A stretch of DNA of 64,000 nucleotides, from assembly GCA_035541475.1 (NCBI GenBank), contig DATKND010000116.1, positions 1 through 64,000 of the forward strand, written 5' to 3'. The position numbers and the translations under genes were made by a program. The notes under the pieces are model-generated. The model had not been told where the DNA came from. It made no database searches and was given only the letters and a program-made list of their open reading frames with translations. Positions 25,925 through 34,266 of this stretch are shown here, piece after piece (the stretch's first letter is position 1; each line of letters begins with the position of its first letter). The stretch is from DASUFZ01 sp035541475 (GTDB lineage: Bacteria > Myxococcota_A > UBA9160 > SMWR01).

Positions 25925-26368
25925 TGGGAAATAGGCGTAGTGGACCATCGCCGTGCAGGCGGGCAGCTCCGAGCCCTCGAGCTCGAAGCGCACCTCGAAC
26001 GAGAGCCGTACGCCGCCTCCCGGGATGCCGCGCGCGCGGTCGAGCCGCGCGCTCATGCGCACGCGCGCTCCGACCGGCACGGGAGTCGGGAAGCGGCAGT
26101 CGTCGACTCCCGCGTTGACGCCTCGCGTCCAGCCTTCGAGCGCGATCAGGCGCGGCAGCAGATCCGGCACCAGCGAGAGCAGCAGCGAGCCCGGCGCGGT
26201 CTGCGCGCGATTCGCGCCGAGCCCGCTTCGCGAGGACTCGTCGCTGGTGGCCTCGAGGAAGCGCTGCACGCGCTGCCCGTCGATCTCGATCCAGGGCGTC
26301 GGCCCCACGGCGGTGCCGACATAGCGCCGCGTCGCGGCGAGGCTCTCCATCAGCAGCGGCGAGGCCAT
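25922..26368 (-). CDS. MaoC-like (R)-enoyl-CoA hydratase/NodN family protein
   Basis: A 148-residue hot-dog-fold protein of the MaoC/NodN group, whose members hydrate trans-2-enoyl-CoA or bind related acyl thioesters. Visible landmarks are GPTPWIEIDGQRVQRFLEATSDE, the APGSLLLSLVPDLL segment and the NodN-type VNAGVDDCRFPTPVPVGARVR. Catalytic Asp/His are less clear than in true hydratases, because the usual ATGDxQxIH is replaced by ATSDESSR. ATG at 26368 follows GGAGAG. It is divergent from the aldo/keto reductase. Its TAG stop forms part of the nadE -10 box. Confidence 0.78.
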   Translation of the reverse strand: MASPLLMESLAATRRYVGTAVGPTPWIEIDGQRVQRFLEATSDESSRSGLGANRAQTAPGSLLLSLVPDLLPRLIALEGWTRGVNAGVDDCRFPTPVPVGARVRMSARLDRARGIPGGGVRLSFEVRFELEGSELPACTAMVHYAYFP

Positions 26369-26430
26369 CCTCTCTCCGGACGGGACGGCGAGAACGTAGA
26401 GTGGCCAGCCGCGGCGCGCCGCGACCTGCG

Positions 26431-26436
26431 TATACT
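26431..26436 (+). promoter_or_regulatory. Probable -10 box of the aldo/keto reductase (TATACTGCGCG)
   Basis: TATACT followed by GCGCG, same as at 47415 and 52816. A leader of about 38 nt carries GGAGG before the ATG at 26481. No clear -35. Confidence 0.5.
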
Positions 26437-26480
26437 GCGCGACACCGTCGCCACCCTCGCGACGCCACACGGAGGTCCGC

Positions 26481-28034
26481 ATGCGAACACGCACCGCGGT
26501 GGTCTCGAGCCTCGTCTTCGCAGTGCTGGTGGGGTTCACGTGGACGGGCGCCGTGCTCTACAAGTCGCTGATCGGGCTCGACCCGTCGAACTTCGTGGGC
26601 GGCGACGCGATGCAGGCGATCGCGCTGCGTGTGAATCCCGGGCTACAGACGACCGTGGCGGGCGCCGTGCTCGTGATCGCTTCGCTCTTCGCGGTAGCGA
26701 TCTCCGCCTTCCTCGTCGTGCGCAGCGCGCGCGCCGCGAGCGTCGATGCGTCGCGGCGACGCTTCCTGACGGGGGCCGGCGCCGGCGCGGGAGCGGCGCT
26801 CGGCTCGGTCGCGCTCGCGGGCGCCGCGGGCGCCGCGCGCGCGTTCCTCGGCGTCGGCGAGGGCAACGGCGGCTGGGGCGCCGTCGGCAGCCAGATCTTC
26901 GACCGGAGCGTCGCCTTCACGAATCCCGAGTGGAAGGAGTCGTGGAAGGGCAGCCGCATCGCCGCGCACCGACGCTTCGGACGCACGGGCTGGAACGTAT
27001 CCGACATCGTGCTCGGCACCGGGCGCATCCAGGGGGACGACGGCGAACGCATCGCGCGGCTCGCGCTCGAGCGCGGCGTCAACTACTTCGACACCGCGCC
27101 GGACTACTCGGGGTCGGGGAGCGAGCAGGCGATGGGCCGCGCGATCCGCGGCGTGCGCGACCAGCTCTTCATCGCGACCAAGTTCTGCACGCCGACGGGG
27201 CATCTCGGACCGGGGACGTCCGTCGCGCGCTACATGCAGGCGATCGAGGAGAGCCTGCGGCGGCTCGGCACAGACTACGTCGATCTGTGTCACATCCACT
27301 CGTGCGACGAGGTGGCGCGGCTGATGGACCCGAACGTCCACGAGGCCTTCGACCGATTGAAGCAGCAGGGCAAGGCGCGCTTCCTCGGCTTCTCCACCCA
27401 CACGCCGAACCTCGTGCAGGTGGTCACCCGCGCGATCGAGTCGGGCCGCTTCGACGTGATGATGCTCGCCTACCACCACGGCATCTGGCCGGCGCTGCCG
27501 GATCTGATCCGCCGCGCCCGCAGCGAGCAGGACATGGGCGTCGTCGCGATGAAGACGCTGAAGGGAGCGAAGCACCGCGGCCTCGAGCAGTTCCAGCCGT
27601 ACGCCGATTCGTACGCGCAGGCCGCGCTCAAGTGGGTGCTCTCGAACTCCGACGTCTCGTGCGCGGTGATCTCGTTCTTCGAGCTCCAGCACGTCGACGA
27701 GTACCTGTCGGCGTCGGGCAAGCCGTTCACGCCGAAGGACCTCGCGGTCCTCGAGGAGTACGACCGCCAGATCGCCGGCAGCTACTGCGCGCCGCACTGC
27801 GGCCAGTGCCTGTCCTCGTGCCCGGAGGAGCTGCCGATCCACGACGTGCTGCGGCAGCGCATGTACTTCGAGGACTACGGGTGGGAGAAGGAGGGCATGC
27901 GCCTCTACTCGCAGCTCGAGAAGCAGGCCGACGTGTGCGCGTCGTGCAGCGCGCCCTGCACCGGGCTGTGTCCGCAGGGCATCTCGATCCGCGAGCGCAT
28001 GCTCGGCGCGCACGAGCTGCTGACGCTCGGCTAG
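26481..28034 (+). CDS. Membrane-anchored aldo/keto reductase with C-terminal Fe-S cysteines
   Basis: A 517-residue fusion. The N-terminus has two membrane helices (about 7-27 and 58-80), then an internal twin-arginine-like RRRFLTGAGAGAGAALGSVA (about 93-112). The aldo/keto reductase barrel spans about 150-430 (RRFGRTGWNVSDIVLGTG, YFDTAPDYSGSGSEQAMG, ATKFCTPTG, YVDLCHIHSCDE). The tail has two cysteine clusters, CAPHCGQCLSSCP and CASCSAPCTGLCP, that could bind two [4Fe-4S] clusters. Barrel relatives with a ferredoxin-like tail are known among bacterial oxidoreductases. Anchoring would place it on the membrane, perhaps coupled to a quinone or c-type cytochrome. Substrate unknown. Confidence 0.82.
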   Translation: MRTRTAVVSSLVFAVLVGFTWTGAVLYKSLIGLDPSNFVGGDAMQAIALRVNPGLQTTVAGAVLVIASLFAVAISAFLVVRSARAASVDASRRRFLTGAGAGAGAALGSVALAGAAGAARAFLGVGEGNGGWGAVGSQIFDRSVAFTNPEWKESWKGSRIAAHRRFGRTGWNVSDIVLGTGRIQGDDGERIARLALERGVNYFDTAPDYSGSGSEQAMGRAIRGVRDQLFIATKFCTPTGHLGPGTSVARYMQAIEESLRRLGTDYVDLCHIHSCDEVARLMDPNVHEAFDRLKQQGKARFLGFSTHTPNLVQVVTRAIESGRFDVMMLAYHHGIWPALPDLIRRARSEQDMGVVAMKTLKGAKHRGLEQFQPYADSYAQAALKWVLSNSDVSCAVISFFELQHVDEYLSASGKPFTPKDLAVLEEYDRQIAGSYCAPHCGQCLSSCPEELPIHDVLRQRMYFEDYGWEKEGMRLYSQLEKQADVCASCSAPCTGLCPQGISIRERMLGAHELLTLG

Positions 28035-28063
28035 CGATCGCCGGCGAGCCCGGGTCACCTCGC

Positions 28064-28137
28064 GCACCGGGTCTGAACCTCTGATCTTCGCTCGCCTTCG
28101 GCTCGCTGCGCGCGAAGCGCTTCGCGCTCGCTTGCTA
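28064..28137 (-). repeat. 3'-end repeat family A, copy 2
   Basis: Sense of the DHH gene: TAG stop, CAAGC, then the fully palindromic hairpin GCGCGAAGCGCTTCGCGC, then the conserved core containing GAGCCGAAGGCGAGCGAAG and the GACCCGGTGC end. The hairpin arms differ from copy 1 in sequence but are still complementary. Confidence 0.78.
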
Positions 28138-29535
28138 AGCTTTCGAGTCGCTCGGGGCGATCGCCTTCAGGAAGGCCTCGTGCAGCACGGCCTGCACGCG
28201 CTTGCGCGTCGCGTCGCCGTAGAGCTTGCGGAAGGCCTTCAGCGGGATGATGCCCTTCGCCATCGATCGGTGTCCGCCGCCGACGCCGAGACCTTCCACC
28301 ACCGCCCGCACCACCTCGCCCGCCGCGCGCACGTAGCCGACGTTGCGCACCGAGAAGACGAGATCCCCGCCGACGATGCCCGCCGCGATCGCCCACTCGG
28401 CGCCCTCGGCCTGGAGCCCGAGGTCCGCGACCTGCGGGATCACGTCCTCGCGCACGCGACCGAGCACGAGCACGTGCATGCCGTCCTTCACTTGCGTGCG
28501 CGAGAGCGCTCGGCCGAGCGCGCGCAGCGCGTCCTCGGGCAGCGCCGGCCGCTCGATCCGTCGCAGCAGCGCGGGGCTCTGCGCCGCGTGCAGGAACGCA
28601 AAGGCCGCCATGTCGTAGCGACTCGTCTCGCGGCCGAGCAGCTGCGTGTCGCTCTTGATCCCGTAGGCGAGCGCGGTCGCCAGCCGCGGCCGCAGCTCCA
28701 TCTCCGCCGCGCGGAGGTACTCGCACAGGATCGTCGACGTGGCGCCGTACGCGGGGCGGATGTCGCGAATCACGGCGTCGTAGCCGCTTCGCTCGGGATG
28801 GTGATCGATCACGACGTCGACCGAGAGCACGCGCGCCGGCGGGTTCTCGCCGAAGACCGTCGGCTGGACGTCGACGAGCGCGAGGGCGTCGAACTCCTGC
28901 AGGTCGTCGGGCTCGATCGTGCGGATGTCGAGGCCGAGCGCGGCCACCATCGCGATGTTCTCCGGCCGCCGCACCTTGCCAAAGGAGATCAGCGAAGCGG
29001 TCGGACTCTTGCGACCGAGCAGCGCGCGCAGGGCGTAGCCGCCGGCGATGCCATCGGGATCGGGGTCGGGCTGGAGCAGGATGCCGACCTTCTCGCGCGG
29101 ACCGAGCAAGGTCCGCACCTCGACCACGCGCCGCAGATTCGACAGGTGCTCGAACTCCTCGTCGACGTCGTCGCGGATCAGCGAGCGCAGACCGGTCGCG
29201 CGAAGACACGCATGCGTCGGCAGCTCGGACGCGCCGACCGTGTCGGAGAGCATCAGGATCGGCGCGCCAGGCGCGGCCTCGGCGACCGCCGTCACCGCGG
29301 CGCGAGCGAAGGAGGCCTCCTCGCTGACGAGCGCGAAGCCGTCGCCGGGCTTCGGATCCAGCTTCGCGATCGAATCGGCGGAGAGTCCGCCGGCCAGCGC
29401 GTGGAAGCCCGGCGGCCGGGAGCGAGACTCGTCCTCGCGCGGCACCCAGGTCAGTACCTCGTCCTCGTCGGCGCCGATCCGACTCCAGAGACGGGCCGTG
29501 GAGAGCCCGTCGCAAATGATGATCCGCCGCGCCAC
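28135..29535 (-). CDS. DHH family phosphoesterase with N-terminal Rossmann-like domain
   Basis: A 466-residue protein. Residues 1-100 (RRIIICDGLSTARLWSRIG; GDGFALVSEEASFARAAV) look like a TrkA-N/RCK-type or receiver-like Rossmann domain. A DHH core follows: LLQPDPDPDGIAGGYALRALL, ALALVDVQPT, DVVIDHHPERSG, plus a DHHA1 domain ending in GGGHRSMAKGIIP. The fold hydrolyses nanoRNA, pAp or cyclic dinucleotides; c-di-AMP cleavage is a possible but unproven role. I use GTG 29535, close to GGAGG, at the start of the first strand; an in-frame start at 29634 would add 33 low-complexity residues. Its stop opens family A repeat copy 2. Confidence 0.82.
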   Translation of the reverse strand: MARRIIICDGLSTARLWSRIGADEDEVLTWVPREDESRSRPPGFHALAGGLSADSIAKLDPKPGDGFALVSEEASFARAAVTAVAEAAPGAPILMLSDTVGASELPTHACLRATGLRSLIRDDVDEEFEHLSNLRRVVEVRTLLGPREKVGILLQPDPDPDGIAGGYALRALLGRKSPTASLISFGKVRRPENIAMVAALGLDIRTIEPDDLQEFDALALVDVQPTVFGENPPARVLSVDVVIDHHPERSGYDAVIRDIRPAYGATSTILCEYLRAAEMELRPRLATALAYGIKSDTQLLGRETSRYDMAAFAFLHAAQSPALLRRIERPALPEDALRALGRALSRTQVKDGMHVLVLGRVREDVIPQVADLGLQAEGAEWAIAAGIVGGDLVFSVRNVGYVRAAGEVVRAVVEGLGVGGGHRSMAKGIIPLKAFRKLYGDATRKRVQAVLHEAFLKAIAPSDSKA

Positions 29536-29708
29536 ACGGCCTCCGTCAGGTCGGGACTCGCGATCGGTGGGGGGCTCGGTTCGATCGGGAGTCGAGGACG
29601 CCGAGCGGGGAGGCAGTGTAGCGGGATCGAACACGGTTCGATGAAAGAATTCCCTTGGGGGCGAATTGCATCATCGCGATACGTTCCTGCCGGTCGCAGA
29701 GGACTCGA

Positions 29709-30560
29709 GTGAAGCAGCGGATCTTCATCGGTGACGTCCAGGGTTGTGCCGACGAGCTCGAGTCGCTGCTCGCCCGCGCCGACGCCACCTACGGCGGCGC
29801 GGCCGAGGTCTGGATCGTCGGAGACCTGGTCAACCGCGGGCCGGCCAGCCTGCGCGCCCTCCAGCGCGTCCGCGAGCGAATGGAGTGCGGACGCGCGCGC
29901 TGCGTGCTCGGCAACCATGACCTGTCGCTCATCATGACGGCGTGGGGTCTGCGCGAACGACGACCGACCGACACATTCGGGGAGGTCCTCGAAGCTCCGG
30001 ACGCCGAGGACTGGATCGAGTGGGTGCGCCGGCTCCCGCTCGTCGAGTTCGGCCGCCTCGGGGAACAGCCCTTCGCGATGCTCCATGCGGGAGCGCATCC
30101 CGACTGGGGACTCGCGGATCTTCGCCGGATCGCGGCGCGCGTGGAGTCGCGCCTGCGCGCGAGCCACAAGGCCGCGCGAGCGTTCCTCGCGAGCGAACCC
30201 TCCTCGAATCCGGACCGCGGGGCGCTCGACCTGCTGACCTGCTGCCGCAGCGTCGCGCCGGACGGCCATTGGTCCGCGGAGCCGCCGACCGGCGAGTTCG
30301 AGGCCTGGCATCACGCGTGGAGCGAGCGCGAGCACGACTACGCGATCGCATACGGACACTGGTCGCTTCAGGGCCTCCACGTCGCGCCGGACCTGCGCGG
30401 TCTCGACACCGGGTGCGTGCACGAGGGCCGCGGACGCCCCGGCTTCCTGACGGCGTGGATTCCCGACCTCACGAAACGGAGACCCTTCGACATTCCCGAC
30501 ACGGGATTCTGGCAGGAGCGCGCGCATCGCGCGTACTACGTCGGCGGCGACGCGGGGTGA
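29709..30560 (+). CDS. apaH: Symmetrical bis(5'-nucleosyl)-tetraphosphatase (ApaH)
   Basis: A 283-residue calcineurin-type phosphoesterase that splits Ap4A into two ADP and may remove Np4 caps from RNA. Metal-site motifs are IFIGDVQGCADEL, VGDLVNRGPASLRAL, LGNHDLSLI and, near the C-terminus, YGHWSLQG and LDTGCVHEG. Length matches the family. A GTG start at 29709 gives the canonical beginning (VKQRIFIGDVQG), with AGAGG upstream. It is divergent from the DHH phosphoesterase gene. The gene is followed by a 600-bp gene-poor stretch. Confidence 0.9.
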   Translation: MKQRIFIGDVQGCADELESLLARADATYGGAAEVWIVGDLVNRGPASLRALQRVRERMECGRARCVLGNHDLSLIMTAWGLRERRPTDTFGEVLEAPDAEDWIEWVRRLPLVEFGRLGEQPFAMLHAGAHPDWGLADLRRIAARVESRLRASHKAARAFLASEPSSNPDRGALDLLTCCRSVAPDGHWSAEPPTGEFEAWHHAWSEREHDYAIAYGHWSLQGLHVAPDLRGLDTGCVHEGRGRPGFLTAWIPDLTKRRPFDIPDTGFWQERAHRAYYVGGDAG

Positions 30561-31008
30561 CACCGTAACGCGACGAAGATCGGGGTTGCCATCCCGCGGT
30601 GCGAAGTCGTAGGATCGCGACACGGGTGCGACCCGCGGCGACGAGCAAGGAGACCGAGGTTTCGCTTCCGCCGCCGCAACGATCGGAAGCCGAGGGTCGC
30701 GCACGACCCGAGAGACGACGGAAGCGAGCTCGACTTCGCGACGAGTTTCCCGGCTCGCCGGGCGCGGAAGAGCCCCGGCGCGATCCCGGAGACGCCCGCG
30801 GAGTCATGGCGCGGGAGGTCTTTCCGGACCCGGGAGCTTCCAACACAGGCGCGGAGATCGAGGACGTCGATCCCGGGCCCCCTGCCGCGCAACCGGTGCG
30901 CGACGCGGAGTCCGCCGGCGTCCGAGGGCGCTCGGGTGATAGACGGCGCCGCTCCGCAAGATGCCTCGAGCCCCGTCGGAGGTCCGGAAAACCCCCGCCG
31001 CCTCGGCA

Positions 31009-31081
31009 TAGCAAGTCCGGCCCGCAGGCCGGGCGCGCGGCGCGCCGCAGGCGAGCGAAGCATCAGCAGTCCAGACCCGGT
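31009..31081 (+). repeat. 3'-end repeat family A, copy 4, without an upstream gene
   Basis: It starts TAGCAAGTCC and has the hairpin CCGGCC-CGCA-GGCCGG, then a diverged core (GCGCCGCAGGCGAGCGAAG) and AGACCCGGT. The only in-frame ORF ending in its TAG is 16 codons, so this copy follows no clear gene. Confidence 0.65.
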
Positions 31082-31127
31082 TGGCTCGAGCTTCACGCTC
31101 GACGGCGTCATGCGCGCACCCCATCGC

Positions 31128-31133
31128 TACACT
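31128..31133 (+). promoter_or_regulatory. Probable -10 box of the kinase gene (TACACTGCGCG)
   Basis: TACACT followed by GCGCG, 30 nt before the ATG at 31164. Same motif as at 1139, 26431, 47415 and 52816. Confidence 0.4.
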
Positions 31134-31163
31134 GCGCGCTCCCCACGGCAACCCAACGGGTGG

Positions 31164-32504
31164 ATGGCTCGAGCGAGAGTGGCGACACGGCTGCGCAAAG
31201 GCTCGCGGCTCGGGAAGTACAGACTCGACCGCCGCCTCGCGCGCGGCGGCTTCGCCGAGGTGTGGAAGGCGCGCGACACCGTCGAGGGACGCGCCGTCGC
31301 GCTGAAGGTCGCGCTGCCGGAAGCGGTCGAGGAGTGGGGGCGCGAGGAGATCGAGCGCGAGGCGCGCATCGCGAGCGCGCTCCATCACCCGAACATCGTG
31401 GCGGTTCGCAACGCCGACTGGATCGACGGCCGCTTCGCGATCGCCACGGATCTCGCGCAGACGAGCCTCGAGCAGTACGGGCGCGCACGGCGCTCGGGCG
31501 GCGTGGCGCTCGACGTGATCCGACAGGTCGCGGCGGGCCTCGCGTACGCGCACCGCCGCCGCGTGATCCACCGCGACGTCAAGCCGGGCAACATCCTGAT
31601 CTTCGCCGACGGCCGCGCCGCCATCGCCGACTTCGGCTCGTCGCGCTTCACGCAAGGCGCGACGCGGACCTACACCGACACCGGAACGCTGGGGTACATG
31701 GCGCCGGAGCAGGCCTACGGGCGCGTTCGCTTCGCCTCCGACGTCTTCTCGCTCGGTCTGATCGCCACCGAGCTGCTGACCGGGCGCCTGCCGACGTGGC
31801 CCTTCGAGTGGCCGCCGCCGGACGCCGCGCGCTTCCGCGCGCGCGTGCCCGAGCCGCTGCGCGAGGTGCTGCGCCGCGCGCAGGCCTTCGATCCGGGCCG
31901 GCGTTACGAAGACGCGGCCGTCTTCTCCGAGGCGCTGGAGAAGGGCTTCGCGGCGCTGGTCGCGCAGCCGCGCGCGAGGCGGCGACGGCGACCCGCGCGG
32001 CCGCGCTCGCCGCTCGCCGTGCAGGCGGATCTCTTCCGGCGCGCTCACGGGCGCGCCCTCGGGCTCCGCTACGCCTGCCATCGCTGCGACGGGCCGATCG
32101 CCGAGGCGATGGCCCACTGCCCCTGGTGCGGCTCTCCGGACAACAGCTTCCAGAAGGTGACGCGCGCGGCGCTGGTGTGCCCCGAGTGCGAGCGCAGCGT
32201 CCGACCCGAGTGGCAGGCGTGTCCGTGGTGTTATGCGGGCCGCTTCCGCAGCAACGGCCGGCGCCCGCCGCCCGATCCGCTCGCGACTCGCCGCTGTGGC
32301 ACCCCCGGCTGCGACGGACAGCTTCGCCCGTTCATGCGCTACTGCCCGATGTGCAAGCGCAAGACGAAGCGCCTGTGGTCTCACCCGCACCTGCCCGACC
32401 GCTGCCCGCGCTGCCGCTGGCCGACCGACCGCACGCAGCTCCGCTTCTGCCCGTGGTGCGGGCGCCGCGAGCCGCGCGCGGGAGGATTCCAGCGCGGTCG
32501 CTAG
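31164..32504 (+). CDS. Ser/Thr protein kinase with C-terminal zinc ribbons
   Basis: A 446-residue protein. The kinase domain (about 18-275) is complete: glycine loop LARGGFAEVW, VALKV lysine, VIHRDVKPGNIL catalytic loop, IADFGSSRF and MAPEQ. An arginine-rich linker leads to about 145 residues with eight CxxC-type pairs (CHRC, CPWC, CPEC, CPWC, CGTPGC, CPMC, CPRC, CPWC), enough for four zinc ribbons. There is no transmembrane helix, so it is cytosolic. Zinc ribbons may bind nucleic acid or a partner and direct the kinase to it. Neighbours give no clear substrate. The stop shares a CTAG palindrome with the modC stop on the other strand. Confidence 0.88.
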   Translation: MARARVATRLRKGSRLGKYRLDRRLARGGFAEVWKARDTVEGRAVALKVALPEAVEEWGREEIEREARIASALHHPNIVAVRNADWIDGRFAIATDLAQTSLEQYGRARRSGGVALDVIRQVAAGLAYAHRRRVIHRDVKPGNILIFADGRAAIADFGSSRFTQGATRTYTDTGTLGYMAPEQAYGRVRFASDVFSLGLIATELLTGRLPTWPFEWPPPDAARFRARVPEPLREVLRRAQAFDPGRRYEDAAVFSEALEKGFAALVAQPRARRRRRPARPRSPLAVQADLFRRAHGRALGLRYACHRCDGPIAEAMAHCPWCGSPDNSFQKVTRAALVCPECERSVRPEWQACPWCYAGRFRSNGRRPPPDPLATRRCGTPGCDGQLRPFMRYCPMCKRKTKRLWSHPHLPDRCPRCRWPTDRTQLRFCPWCGRREPRAGGFQRGR

Positions 32505-33577
32505 GCCAGCCGTCGCAGAGACTGCGCCTTGATCACGCAGAAGACGGGCTGCCCGGGGGCGAGCTCGAGCGCGCGCACGGCGTCGCGAGTGAGCTTCGCG
32601 ACGAGCGCGTCGCCCGCGTCGACGTGGACGAGCACCCCGTCGTCCGCGGGCTCGAGACGGACCACGCGGGCCGGCAGCACGTTGCGAGCCGAGATCCGCC
32701 CGGGAGCTTCGGCCGCGAGCAGCAGATCCCGCGCGGGCAGACCGAGCCGCAGGGCCTCGCCCTCGGCCAGCGGCGCGGGCGCCGGCACCGAGAGGCGCAC
32801 ACCCGAGCGCGTCTCCACCTGCGCCGCGCCGTCGCCGCATGCGCGCACGCGCGCCTCGATCACGTTCTCGAGGCCGAGCGCCTCGGAGAGCGGCAACACC
32901 GCGCGACTCCAGAGGACTGCGCGCGGCTCGCCCGTCGCGACCACGTGACCGCGGTCGAGCACTGCGACCCACTCGCCGACGACCTGCGCCTCGTCCGGAT
33001 CGTGCGTCACGTAGAAGATCGGCAGATCCTTCGCGTCGCGGACGCGCAGCAGATAGGGGAGCACGCGCGCTCGCAGCGGCAGGTCGAGCGAGGCGAGCGG
33101 CTCGTCGAGCAGCAGCGCCCGGGGATCCGAGGCGAGTGCGCGTCCGAGCGCGACCCGCGAGCGCTCGCCGCCCGAGAGCCGATCGACGCGTCGCGCGAGC
33201 AGCGGCCCGAGCTCGAGCACGTCGATCGCCTCGGCGAGCGCACGGCCGGCGGCGGCGCCGGCGCGCCGCGCGCCGAAGCGGAGGTTGGCTGCGACGTCGA
33301 GGTGCGGGAAGAGCAGCGGCTCCTGCGGCACCCAGCCGAGGCCGCGCTCCTCGATGCGAAGCGAGAGCCTCCGCTCGGGGTCGTCGAGCCAGCGACCGGC
33401 GATGCGCACGCTAGGTCGCTCTCCGGCGCACAGGCCGAGCAGGACCTCTAGCAAGGTGCTCTTGCCCGAGCCGCTCGGCCCGAAGAGCACCACCACGCGC
33501 GCGTCCGTGCGGAGCTCCACGTCGAGCGTGAAGTCGCCGCGCGCGACGCGGGCGCGGACGCAGGTGTCGCCGCTCAC
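32501..33577 (-). CDS. modC: Molybdate ABC transporter ATP-binding protein
   Basis: A 358-residue ATPase of the molybdate importer. Walker A is LFGPSGSGKSTLLE, Q-loop WVPQEPLLFPH, signature LSGGERSRVALGRAL, Walker B RALLLDEPLASLD and the switch His in YVTHDPDEA. The C-terminal half carries two TOBE/Mop-type domains (about 225-290 and 295-355: ISARNVLPARVVRLEP; VAKLTRDAVRALELAPGQ) that bind molybdate for feedback. GTG start overlaps the modB stop by 4 bp. Length matches ModC. Confidence 0.93.
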   Translation of the reverse strand: MSGDTCVRARVARGDFTLDVELRTDARVVVLFGPSGSGKSTLLEVLLGLCAGERPSVRIAGRWLDDPERRLSLRIEERGLGWVPQEPLLFPHLDVAANLRFGARRAGAAAGRALAEAIDVLELGPLLARRVDRLSGGERSRVALGRALASDPRALLLDEPLASLDLPLRARVLPYLLRVRDAKDLPIFYVTHDPDEAQVVGEWVAVLDRGHVVATGEPRAVLWSRAVLPLSEALGLENVIEARVRACGDGAAQVETRSGVRLSVPAPAPLAEGEALRLGLPARDLLLAAEAPGRISARNVLPARVVRLEPADDGVLVHVDAGDALVAKLTRDAVRALELAPGQPVFCVIKAQSLRRLA

Positions 33578-34266
33578 GAGCGCGCGGCAGGCGCGACGGG
33601 CGGTGCCTCGCGGCGCAGCCACAGCTCGGCCACGAGCATCGCGGCGAGCGCGAGCGTGAACGACGCCGCGCACAGCGCGCGCGCGCCCGCGTCGTCGCCC
33701 ATCTGGATCCGCGACCAGATGCCGAGCGCGAGCGTCTCGGTGCGGCCCGGCACGATCCCCGCGACGATCGCGGTCGCGCCGAACTCGCCGAGTCCGCGCG
33801 CGAACGCCAGCAGCGCACCGTACACGATTCCGCGGCGCGCCAGCGGGAGGCTCACGGTCGCGAAAGCGCGCAGCGGCGAGGCGCCGAGCGTGCGCGCCAT
33901 GCGCTCGTAGCGTGGATCGACCTCCGCGAAGGCCTGCTCGCAGGCGCGCGCGAAGAGCGGGAAGCCGACCGCGGCGGCGGCCAGCACCGCCGCATACCAG
34001 GTGAAGACGATCTCGATACCGAGCGACTCGAGCAGTCCCCCGAGAAGACCGCGGCGCCCGAAGAGCCACAGCAGACCGAGTCCGACCGCCACGGGCGGCA
34101 GCACCATCGGCAGCGCAACCAGCGCCTGCACCAGCGAGCGACCTCGGAAGCGGTGTCGCGCGAGTGTGTAGCCGAGCGCGACGGCGGGCGGCAGCGCCAG
34201 CAAGGTCGCGACCGCCGCCACCCGCAAGGTCAGCGCGATCATGCCGACGGGAAGCTCGCCGGTCAC
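33574..34266 (-). CDS. modB: Molybdate ABC transporter permease
   Basis: A 230-residue integral membrane permease with five or six helices and the EAA-type loop (ERMARTLGASPLRAFATVSLPLA) that docks the ATPase. It also has the ModB-typical GLGEFGATAIVAGIVPGRTETLALGIW. GTG start overlaps the modA stop (GTGA). The open frame continues far upstream across modA in the same frame, but that part has no family similarity and runs antisense to the RNA methyltransferase gene. Confidence 0.93.
   Translation of the reverse strand: MTGELPVGMIALTLRVAAVATLLALPPAVALGYTLARHRFRGRSLVQALVALPMVLPPVAVGLGLLWLFGRRGLLGGLLESLGIEIVFTWYAAVLAAAAVGFPLFARACEQAFAEVDPRYERMARTLGASPLRAFATVSLPLARRGIVYGALLAFARGLGEFGATAIVAGIVPGRTETLALGIWSRIQMGDDAGARALCAASFTLALAAMLVAELWLRREAPPVAPAARS

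Larger units (their letters stand above)
30561..31163. other. Gene-poor 600-bp stretch between apaH and the kinase gene
   Basis: No frame here has convincing protein-like composition. The open frames are arginine-rich or low complexity. A family A repeat sits at 31009-31081 in the plus sense without a recognisable gene before it, so a gene may have been lost. A TACACT -10 for the kinase gene is at 31128-31133. Otherwise I see nothing. Confidence 0.5.

Noticed and set aside
30469..31111. Minus-strand open frames of 181 and 191 codons between apaH and the kinase gene
   Set aside because: They overlap each other in different frames, are serine/arginine-rich, have no ribosome site and show no motif.
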